The notes below the pieces were generated by a model. It saw only the letters and a list, made by a program, of their open reading frames with translations, was not told the DNA's origin and ran no database searches. A DNA stretch of 45,311 nucleotides, taken from NCBI GenBank assembly GCA_964542765.1, contig CAZIVO010000016.1, forward strand, positions 1 through 45,311, written 5' to 3'. Each line of letters begins with the position of its first letter. The first letter of the stretch is position 1. The translations under genes were made by a program, and so were the position numbers. Source of the DNA: CAZIVO01 sp964542765. GTDB lineage: Bacteria > Planctomycetota > UBA1135 > UBA2386. Positions 24,873 to 32,145 of the stretch are shown here, piece by piece.

Positions 24873-27596
24873 ATGAACGCAAGAGACGCTACGCCGGCAT
24901 CACCAACGATCACCTTGGATGGTGAGCAGGTTCCCTTCAGCCCTGGCGAGACCGTTTATGAGATCTCGCAGCGGCATGCGAAGAATGTGCCGACGCTGTG
25001 TTACGACGATCGTCTCGATCCCTTTGGCGGTTGCCGACTCTGCGTTGTCGATCTTGAGGGGTCTCGCAACCCGGTTGCTTCCTGCACGACGAAGGCCCAG
25101 CCGGGGATGGAGATCCGCACGAGCACGGAGAAGATCGAGAAGCACCGCAAGATCCTCATGGAACTTGTGGTCTCCGAGAACCGCCAGGTCGAGGTGGATC
25201 CTCTGTGCGGCTATGCTTCGCAGGAAACGCGGCTGCTGTCCGAACGCTATGGCGTTACAGCGGGGCGCTTTCAGGGGAAGCAGTCGGGGCGAAGCAAGGA
25301 GGATGCCAACCCATTCATCTTGCGTGACTACGACCAGTGCATCTCTTGTTATCGGTGTGTGCGGGTCTGCGCCGAACAGGAGGGAGATTACGCGATCTCG
25401 ATCATGAATCGCGGCTTTGAGACGGCCATCACGACGGAGTTCGAGGGTTTGCTCAAGGATTCGTCCTGCACTTTTTGCGGGCAGTGTGTGCAGACTTGCC
25501 CGACGGGGGCGCTGGCCGACCGCAAGGCCATACGCCATGTCGAGGATCCTTCTCCGATCGAGAAGACGCGGACGATCTGTCCTTACTGCGGCGTTGGTTG
25601 CTCGGTTGATATCTTGACGAAAGGCGAAGCGATTGTCGGCGTCCAGCCGGCGATGGATGGTCCGGCAAATCTCGGATCCCTCTGCGTCAAAGGGCAGTTT
25701 GCCTATGACTTTGTCCAGAATCCGAGCAGGCTGACGACGCCGCTTGTCAGGGCGAGTGACGGCGAACTCACCGCGGCGAGTTGGGACGAAGCGTTGGACC
25801 GGGCGGCGGGTGGTTTCAAGGCAGCGCTCGAGAACCATGGTCGCCATAGCGTGTTTGCGATTGCTTCGGGCCGTGCCCCGAGTGAAGCATCGTACACCCT
25901 TCAGAAATTCATTCGCGCAGGGTTCGGTACGAACTATATCGATAACTGTAGTCGAGCTTGACACGCTCCAACGGTCGCCGGTCTGGCGGCTACGATCGGG
26001 CGAGGAGCCATGACGAATCCGCTTGTTGACATGGCCAAGCCCGACGTGATTTTTGCCATTGGCACCAACATGACGGAGTGCCACCCTGTTGCGGCGACCG
26101 GCCTCAAGAAAGCTCTTCGTCGTGGCGCCAAGATGATCGTGGTGGATCCTCGCAAGATTCCGCTTGCGGAGATATGCGATCTCTACCTGCCGATCACGGT
26201 GGGCAGTGATGTGGCTTTGCTGCAAGCCATGGCGCATGTGATTCTCCGTGACGAGTTGGTCGACCGGAAATTCGTAGCCGAGCGCACGGCTAAATCCGAG
26301 GAGTTCTTCGAGCACCTTCGCGAGCGAACACCGCAGTGGGCAGAAAAAATATGTGGCGTGCCGGCACGAGACATCGAAACGGCCGCGCGCTGGTACGGCT
26401 CGGCTGAGCGCGGTGCGATCTATTACACGCTCGGGATCACCGAGCATGCTTGTGGTGTCGATAACGTTCAGAGCCTGTGCAATCTGGCCCTCATGACGGG
26501 GAACCTCGGTAAGGAGGGGGCAGGTGTGAATCCGATGCGTGGCCAGAATAATATCCAGGGCGCGGGGGATGCCGGCGGTGTGCCGGCGAACTATCCGGGC
26601 TTTCAGTCGGTCACGGACCCGGAAAACCAGGAGAAGTTCGAGCGGCTTTGGGGCACAAGGGTCGATCTCGACAAGAGCGTTACCAAGATAGATGCTCTCG
26701 ACATGGCGCTGGACGGAACGCTGCGTGCCATGATCATCAACGGCGAGAATACTGCCGTAACTGACGCAAATCGTGAGCATTGCGAGCACGCTCTCAGAAG
26801 TCTCGACCATTTGGTCGTGGTCGATATTTTCCGGACCGAGACGGCTGAACTCGCAGATGTGGTGCTACCGGCGACATCCTGGGGCGAAACCGATGGCGTC
26901 TGTGTCAATACCGAGCGCCGAGTCCAGAGGCTGCGAGCCGCGGTACCGCCGATCGGCGAGGCCAAGCCTGATTGGTGGATCATTTCTGAAATCGCCAAGC
27001 GCTGTGGTATCGCCGGGTTCGAATATGAGTCTGCCGAACAGGTGTTCAACGAGCTTTGCAGTCTGTCTCCGATCTATCGTGGCCTCGACTGGGACCGCAT
27101 TGACCGGAGCGAATTCCAATGGCCTGTCCCGGAGGTGGACCACCCGGGGACGCCAATCTTGCACATCGACAGCTTCAAGAACGGGCGCGGCATTTTCATG
27201 ATGCCGGAATACCGGCCTCCGGCGGAGCAGATAAACGATGATTTCCCGGTTTGGTTGACCACCGGGAGGAGGCTGCCTGCTTACCACACGAGGACGCAGA
27301 CGGGTCGGTCACAGGGCCTCGACTATTTGCTGCCGGAAGAGTTTCTGGAAGTCCACCCTTCGGATGTCGAGAAGTATGGCTTGACCGACGGCGGGTGGTG
27401 TCGGATGACCAGCCCCCGCGGTTCGGTTGTCATCAAGGTGAACTGCAATACTCAATCGCCGCCCGGAACCGTTTTCTGTAGCTTCAGCTTCAATGACGTG
27501 CCGGTGAATCTTCTGACTGGGTCGAGTTACGACCCGATCACGAAGACCCCAGAGTTGAAGGTCAGCATCGTGAATTTGGTTCCGGTAGAGGAGTGA
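24873..27596 (+). CDS. fdhA: Selenocysteine-containing NAD-linked formate dehydrogenase alpha subunit
   Basis: This is one 907-residue molybdo/tungsto-enzyme, read through an in-frame TGA at 25959-25961 as selenocysteine 363. Both halves share one frame, and the junction NCSRA-U-HAPTVAGLAATIGRGAMTNP matches FDH active sites, where Sec or Cys binds the metal and the next His assists. Domains in order: a [2Fe-2S] ferredoxin (Cys 43, 54, 57, 71), two [4Fe-4S] clusters (Cys 156/159/162/166 and 199/202/205/209), then the catalytic domain with its own [4Fe-4S] (Cys 236, 239, 243, 271) and a C-terminal cofactor-binding domain (TTGRRLPAYHTRTQTGRS). It oxidises formate to CO2, or the reverse, with the preceding subunit. 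The His-Cys3 cluster segment usual near residues 100-120 has only one Cys. No selenocysteine insertion genes are in the window. Confidence 0.93.
25973..25991 (+). promoter_or_regulatory. SECIS-like hairpin directing selenocysteine at the fdhA TGA
   Basis: Starting 12 bases after the TGA, GTCGCC (25974-25979) pairs with GGCGGC (25985-25990), with one G-U pair plus an outer G-U. This leaves a five-base loop, GGTCT. Bacterial SECIS elements sit just after the UGA and need an apical GGU-type loop for SelB. From memory, the E. coli fdhF element has the same loop at the same distance. The hairpin is also coding, so codon constraint explains part of the resemblance. Confidence 0.75.
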
Positions 27597-27632
27597 TCAA
27601 CCAGCCTCTTGGGCGCGTTGCCACCCCTAGCT

Positions 27633-28958
27633 TCATGGCAGAAACTTGGAGGGCTGCCGCAGTTTTTTCGGCAGGTACTCCTCGATCACGAAGTTAAGGC
27701 CCCATTTTGCCAGCGCTTGCTGTTCGGCTCTCACGCCCATCTTCAGCAACTGGTTGATGGCTTTTTGCCAAGGCGGGTGAGCCTTGAAGAAGGGGTCGTT
27801 CTTGAGCGCATCCTTGGCTCTCTTCGTGTCTACATCCGCCAGAGGATGTGTGGCATCTTCGAGTTGGAAGTCGATGATGTCTTGTGGGGTGACGCCGAGA
27901 TAGTGGGCCTTCGGAACACAGAAGAACTGGTTCAGATGCGCGGCGTTTCCTGACCCTACCTTGAGCGTCCGGTAGATATTCGAGATGCCGTAGGGATCGC
28001 AATCGACGAAGGCGTAGACAGGGATCTTGATGTCGTCGGAAAGCTTGCGCGTGAAGCGTCGCGTGGCTCTCGTCGGCACCCCTCCCATTTCGATGATGAT
28101 GCAGTTTGCGCTACGCCAGAATCGATGTTGGTGCAGGCGTAGCCACATACCACCAGTCTCGATCACGAGGACGAACTTTGCCTTTGTTTCGAATCGGAGG
28201 TGTTCCACCGAGTTCGGGATACTCCAGGCGCTGGTGCCGGTGGCGGCGCAATCCACCCGGGCAGGCTCGTAAGTTTCCGGGTCATGATCGATGACGATCA
28301 AATTCCCCGCAACTCGGCCTCCGTGGTCTTCTGGCACGAAGCGAAGTTGCTCGCGGCTGACTCCGTCCAGCGAGAACATCGCTTCGATGTCATCCATGCA
28401 AGCATCGGACTCGGGTTGCTCTTTGAACTTTGCCTCACCCCAGTTCTTGCTGACGTAGTAGGCCTCTCGTTTGGTGGCGTGGTCGTCATCCGAAACCATC
28501 TCCTTCGAGAAGGACATGAGCTTCAGGGTCTGAGCGAAAGACTTGACGGTATTGACTGACAAGGACCTCTCTTTGCGCGAACGCCCGAGCTTGAAGTGTC
28601 CGACCCTCTTGTCATAGCTGACATTGGCCAGCGATCGCACCGGGAAGAGCATGCGTGGCTTGTTCCCCTTGTTGATCTTCTGGTAGACATCCTGGGCAGT
28701 CTGATCGATGCCGTTGACGGTGATCTTGTCGAGTCGCGAGGAGCTTCCTTTGAGTTTGGCAGCCTTCTTCTTGGAAGCTTTCTTCCTGGGGAGAACTTTC
28801 CCGGCAGCCTTCTTCTTGGCGGCTTTCTTCCTGGGGAGAACTTTCCCGGCGGCCTTCTTCTTGGCGGCTTTCTTCCTGGGGAGAACTTTCCCGGCGGCCT
28901 TCTTCTTGAGGACCTTCTTCTTGAGGACTTTCTTGAGGACCTTCTTCTTTACTGCCAT
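27633..28958 (-). CDS. top6A: DNA topoisomerase VI subunit A with histone-H1-like N-terminal tail
   Basis: This 441-residue Spo11-like subunit makes the double-strand break in type IIB topoisomerase. The DNA-cleaving tyrosine is one of the pair Tyr167/Tyr168 in KREAYYVSKNW. The Toprim metal site is seen as VLVIETGGMWLRL (Glu) and AFVDCDPYGISNIYR (Asp-x-Asp). Residues 1-73 are extra: a Lys/Ala/Val-rich tail with three 15-residue copies of AAGKVLPRKKAAKKK, resembling H1-like or AlgP-like DNA-binding tails. The frame is open to 29156, but ATG 28958 lies two bases after the top6B stop and is the natural start. With top6B it should form an A2B2 enzyme that relaxes and decatenates DNA using ATP. 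Confidence 0.92.
   Translation of the reverse strand: MAVKKKVLKKVLKKKVLKKKAAGKVLPRKKAAKKKAAGKVLPRKKAAKKKAAGKVLPRKKASKKKAAKLKGSSSRLDKITVNGIDQTAQDVYQKINKGNKPRMLFPVRSLANVSYDKRVGHFKLGRSRKERSLSVNTVKSFAQTLKLMSFSKEMVSDDDHATKREAYYVSKNWGEAKFKEQPESDACMDDIEAMFSLDGVSREQLRFVPEDHGGRVAGNLIVIDHDPETYEPARVDCAATGTSAWSIPNSVEHLRFETKAKFVLVIETGGMWLRLHQHRFWRSANCIIIEMGGVPTRATRRFTRKLSDDIKIPVYAFVDCDPYGISNIYRTLKVGSGNAAHLNQFFCVPKAHYLGVTPQDIIDFQLEDATHPLADVDTKRAKDALKNDPFFKAHPPWQKAINQLLKMGVRAEQQALAKWGLNFVIEEYLPKKLRQPSKFLP
28764..28898 (-). repeat. Three tandem 45-bp repeats in top6A
   Basis: Three near-identical 45-base units, in phase with the reading frame, each encode AAGKVLPRKKAAKKK (the last has Ser in place of one Ala). 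Nucleotide identity between units is almost complete, including synonymous positions, which points to recent expansion by slippage or unequal exchange. The number may vary between strains. Confidence 0.93.
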
Positions 28959-28960
28959 CT

Positions 28961-30703
28961 TCAGAACTTCCTGCTCCGTTCGAGGACGTCGGTCAAACGT
29001 GTCACGGTTTGCTGCACTTGTCGGTCGCTGAGATCGAGGATGTCCTTCAGCGCTTGGCCGATATGGGGAATGTAGGTTTCGATGTAGCCGCGCTTTTGAT
29101 GTTCCTTCGCGAGGCGTTTGCCCTTGCGGATATGTGTTCCTAGCTTGCGACCACACTCCTGCACACCGAGTTTGATCTCCTTGATGATCTCGGGGTAGCT
29201 GGCGATCGCCTCCTTCGATTCGGAGGTGAATGGGACCCAGACTGATGCGATGTGGACCATGATCACCATCGGGCCCATTGGCATTCCACCTCTGGGTTGG
29301 CTCAGCGCGTAGCCTCTCCAGTTGGTTGCGACGATCGATTTCATGATCGCGCCAGCAGATTGCTGGTAGAGCAGGGGGACGCGGTTTGCAAATCGGATCA
29401 GATGCGCGGGTTCGTCGGCGTAGCCCATGAGGCCTTCGTCGGGGCCGCGTTTGCGCTTCTTCTTGGAAGATTCAACGATCTTCCCGGAGTCCATGACTTC
29501 CATTGTGTCGCCCGGCCGCCCGTAAGCGATACCTACCTCGACGAGGAACGGGTGTCCGCGGTAGACGCTTGGGGACCGGGAGCAGGCTGCGTAGAAATCG
29601 GCGTCGACCTCTTTTTTGAGGCCCTTGATGATCAGATCTTCGCCGATGGGGGCGATGCACGACATCGGAGGAGCCATGATCTTGGTCTTGTCGATCGCGC
29701 GCTTGAGACGGTCTGCTTCTTCTTTGGCGATGCGCTTGGGGTGGGCGCGGGTGTTGAGTTTGGCGGTCTCACAGATGGTCTTGGCGACCTTGGCGCCGAC
29801 CCGCGAGAACTCCTTTTGCAAGAAGGATGACAGCCAGCGTTCCTTGCATTCCTGGAGCATCCGGATCAGCACTCCTAGCTCGACTCCGTGTGGATGCGGC
29901 TTGATCTCATCGGTGTCTTTTGGCTTCTCCTTGGTGGCACGTTCATAGATTGTTTTGTTGCCATCGGGGTCGATGAACTCGAGCTGCACATGTGGATTGG
30001 CGACGGCGACGAGTTTGAGGAACTCCTCGACGCTGCGCTGGCCTCTCCGGAAGTCGCCTTCGAGGTCTATCTCCACGCGAGTGCCATGAGGTTTGTCCCA
30101 TTCGGACTTGGCCTCTTCGTAGGAGGGTTTGTTCTTTGCCGTGTCGAGCCGAACGGTGAATTCGTGAGGGATGGCGCGCCTGCCCGTGCAACTCTTGATG
30201 CGGACCGGGTTGCCGGTTGTCAGTTGTCCGTACATGCCCGCCGCCGAGATGCCTATCCCTTGCTGTCCTCGGCTCTGGCGCAGTCGGTGGAATTTTGATC
30301 CGTAGAGGAGTTTGCCGAAGATGTTGGGGATCTGCGCCCGCACGATGCCGGGCCCGTTGTCCTCTACGATGACGGTGTAGATGTTTTCTCGCTTGGGAAC
30401 TCGGCGGATCTCGACGATCAGGTCCGGGAGGATGTGTGCCTCTTCGCATGCGTCGAGGCTGTTGTCGACGGCCTCCTTGACCGCCGTGAGGAGGGCTTTC
30501 CGCGGACTATCGAATCCAAGGAGGTGCCGGTTCTTGCTGAAGAACTCCGAGACCGAGATCTCACGCTGCGCCTTTGCCATGGACTCGGCGGTCTTGGCTC
30601 CGCTTCGCTTGCGTGTGCTTTTGGTGGCCTTTGCCTTTTTGCGTGCTGTTGCCATTTCGTCTGCTGCGAACAGATTTTGCTGGGAGGTGCCGCGCTCCGT
30701 CAT
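28961..30703 (-). CDS. top6B: DNA topoisomerase VI subunit B (GHKL ATPase)
   Basis: This 580-residue ATPase subunit clamps DNA and drives strand passage for top6A. The Bergerat fold is intact: the N-box Glu77-x3-Asn81 in AVKEAVDNSLDACEEA, the G1 motif EDNGPGI (Asp115), and the G2 loop SRGQQGIGISAAGMYGQLTTG. The helix-2-turn-helix and transducer regions follow, with MAPPMSCIAPIG and a TNWRGYALSQPRGGMPMGP stretch near residue 470. Residues 17-45 are a basic tail (ARKKAKATKSTRKRSGAK). The start overlaps the mqnA stop by four bases, and top6A follows after two bases. Topoisomerase VI is general in archaea and scattered in bacteria. Confidence 0.94.
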   Translation of the reverse strand: MTERGTSQQNLFAADEMATARKKAKATKSTRKRSGAKTAESMAKAQREISVSEFFSKNRHLLGFDSPRKALLTAVKEAVDNSLDACEEAHILPDLIVEIRRVPKRENIYTVIVEDNGPGIVRAQIPNIFGKLLYGSKFHRLRQSRGQQGIGISAAGMYGQLTTGNPVRIKSCTGRRAIPHEFTVRLDTAKNKPSYEEAKSEWDKPHGTRVEIDLEGDFRRGQRSVEEFLKLVAVANPHVQLEFIDPDGNKTIYERATKEKPKDTDEIKPHPHGVELGVLIRMLQECKERWLSSFLQKEFSRVGAKVAKTICETAKLNTRAHPKRIAKEEADRLKRAIDKTKIMAPPMSCIAPIGEDLIIKGLKKEVDADFYAACSRSPSVYRGHPFLVEVGIAYGRPGDTMEVMDSGKIVESSKKKRKRGPDEGLMGYADEPAHLIRFANRVPLLYQQSAGAIMKSIVATNWRGYALSQPRGGMPMGPMVIMVHIASVWVPFTSESKEAIASYPEIIKEIKLGVQECGRKLGTHIRKGKRLAKEHQKRGYIETYIPHIGQALKDILDLSDRQVQQTVTRLTDVLERSRKF

Positions 30704-31485
30704 GAACTGGTCTCTTTTTCTTGGGTTGAATTCTTCGGTTGATTTCCGATGAAGGCTAATTCGATGGTGGCGTCAGCCAGACCGATCTTCCCGGCCTCAT
30801 CTCGGAATCGTTCCAGGCCGCGTAGATCGAGATCAGAGATCTCGTAGTGAACGGCTCCGGATGTTCCGTCTGTAACGCCGCGCCGCAGGCCTTCTTTGTG
30901 GGCTCGACGAAGGATAGGAACAATGTTCTCGGGGTTGTTGATGCCGGGTCCGATCAGCCACAGAGCATAGACGAAGGGCAGTCCTGTCCAACTTTGCCAT
31001 TGTTCGCCAAGGTCCAGAACCCGCCGCTTGCCGGCGTCTGCGGCGAGACCATGATCACCGATCATCATGACGAGGTCGTGGGGCATCTCGTCCGGATGCA
31101 TGTTCGGGACGATTCTTTCGAAACTGCAGTCGGGGTTCCCCAGTCGCTGCGACAAGAGGATCTTGAGGAGCGCAACGGAGGTTTCACTACTCTCATCGAT
31201 ACCAACGGTTTTGATGTCACAGGTTTCGCAGCCATGTCGAAGGAATGCTCGAACGCTGCGGACGGGTCCGCGACTTGCGATCCCGAGTCCGGCAACAGCG
31301 CGGTAACCTGGTTGTCGGAAGGCCTCTATCGATGAAACCAGGGCAGCTTCCAAGAGGCCTGAGCGCAGCGGTTTCACGAGTTGCCGGGGAGCGATCGCCA
31401 GGAGGTCAATATCCGGATCCTCGGCCATGCCGCAGATCAGTGGCGCACCAACACCGAAGGGAACTCCGCCGAGTCTCAAAGTCAA
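30700..31485 (-). CDS. mqnA: Chorismate dehydratase MqnA, futalosine menaquinone pathway
   Basis: This 261-residue protein of the MqnA/MqnD periplasmic-binding-like fold removes water from chorismate to give 3-(1-carboxyvinyl)oxybenzoate, the first step of futalosine-route menaquinone synthesis. The opening LRLGGVPFGVGAPLICGM, the LLAIAPRQLVKPLRSGLLEAALVSS segment, the SRGPVRSVRAFLR turn, DESSETSVALLKILL and a DLGEQWQSWTGLPFVYALW stretch are typical. The start is TTG at 31485, with GGTGA five bases upstream. TTG 31479 is an alternative, and a stop lies 12 codons upstream. It heads an operon with top6B and top6A. The mqnC and mqnE genes occur at the window's right end. Confidence 0.9.
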   Translation of the reverse strand: MTLRLGGVPFGVGAPLICGMAEDPDIDLLAIAPRQLVKPLRSGLLEAALVSSIEAFRQPGYRAVAGLGIASRGPVRSVRAFLRHGCETCDIKTVGIDESSETSVALLKILLSQRLGNPDCSFERIVPNMHPDEMPHDLVMMIGDHGLAADAGKRRVLDLGEQWQSWTGLPFVYALWLIGPGINNPENIVPILRRAHKEGLRRGVTDGTSGAVHYEISDLDLRGLERFRDEAGKIGLADATIELAFIGNQPKNSTQEKETSS

Positions 31486-31518
31486 TCTATCACCGCCCTG
31501 TGAGTCGTCAGAACACGC

Positions 31519-31535
31519 TTATACCGTTTATACTG
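31519..31535 (+). promoter_or_regulatory. Possible promoter in the mqnA / thioredoxin-like divergent gap
   Basis: The 61-base divergent gap holds two similar AT-rich hexamers, TTATAC and TTTATAC. The second (TATACT at 31529-31534) could be a -10 box for the thioredoxin-like gene. A convincing -35 is not seen and the leader would be only a few bases, so this is tentative. Confidence 0.25.
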
Positions 31536-31546
31536 GCCTCCTTACC

Positions 31547-32089
31547 ATGACCAAGACGGTTCGCATTGCTGTGATCTTTGTGGTCAGCGTGACGGCGCTG
31601 TTCGCAATCTACAAGGGTGCCCGGTGGGGACTCCGGAATTACACAACGTCCTTGGTCAAGGCGACGCAGAACTCCCCTCTGCCGGAATTTGAACTCCTGG
31701 ATAGGCAGGGCCGAAAGGTCCGTAAATCGGACCTGCTGGGGAAGTCGGTGATCTTGCACTTCTTTCGTTCGAAGTGTGTGGGATGTGTGGGGGAGAAGGG
31801 CGAGATCCGGCGGTTAGAGGCAGAACTCGATCCCGAGAAGGTGGTTCTGCTCTCCGTCATGATGGACGAGGTGGTTGGCTATTCTGCCGATGTCACCGAG
31901 AAGACGCTGTCGGATTTTGCGTTCAGGCATCCCGTGGTCATGGCTGACGAGGCCTTCGTGGGGGCGTTTCATGGCATCGGTTGGGCACACATCACACCCA
32001 TCGTCTATATCGCCGATGCCAAGGGCGTGATAAAGACGAGTTTCAGGCATCCTTACTCGATATCGGAGTTGCGCTTGGCAATTGAGTGA
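31547..32089 (+). CDS. Membrane-anchored thioredoxin-fold protein (TlpA/ResA or AhpC/TSA type)
   Basis: This 180-residue protein has one N-terminal membrane anchor (residues 6-22) and then an extracytoplasmic thioredoxin-like domain: LPEFELLDRQGRKVRKSDLLGKSVILHFFRSKCVGCVGEKGEIRRLEAEL. The CVGC pair (Cys77, Cys80) stands where TlpA/ResA proteins have WCxxC, but the preceding Trp is replaced by Lys. A cis-Pro region (ITPIVYIADAKGVI) follows. It could reduce or resolve disulfides on an exported partner, or act as a peroxiredoxin-like sensor. The frame is open from 31427, but the anchor begins at ATG 31547. It precedes the FG-GAP lipoprotein gene closely and is probably co-transcribed. Confidence 0.82.
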   Translation: MTKTVRIAVIFVVSVTALFAIYKGARWGLRNYTTSLVKATQNSPLPEFELLDRQGRKVRKSDLLGKSVILHFFRSKCVGCVGEKGEIRRLEAELDPEKVVLLSVMMDEVVGYSADVTEKTLSDFAFRHPVVMADEAFVGAFHGIGWAHITPIVYIADAKGVIKTSFRHPYSISELRLAIE

Positions 32090-32145
32090 TTACTCAGCGA
32101 GGGGGCCCACTAACCCTTTCGATTGGTGGTAGTCTTTTTCGGTCG

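Noticed and set aside
25959..26010. Stop codon splitting fdhA as a pseudogene or two genes
   Set aside because: Both halves are in one frame, the intervening 48 bases translate to conserved FDH sequence, and the TGA falls on the Sec position with a following hairpin.
24900..26810. 636-codon minus-strand frame
   Set aside because: It is antisense to fdhA, has no domain and spans the Sec codon region of a clearly coding gene.
27597..27632. Terminator between convergent fdhA and top6A
   Set aside because: The 36-base gap shows no stable hairpin or T-run on either strand.
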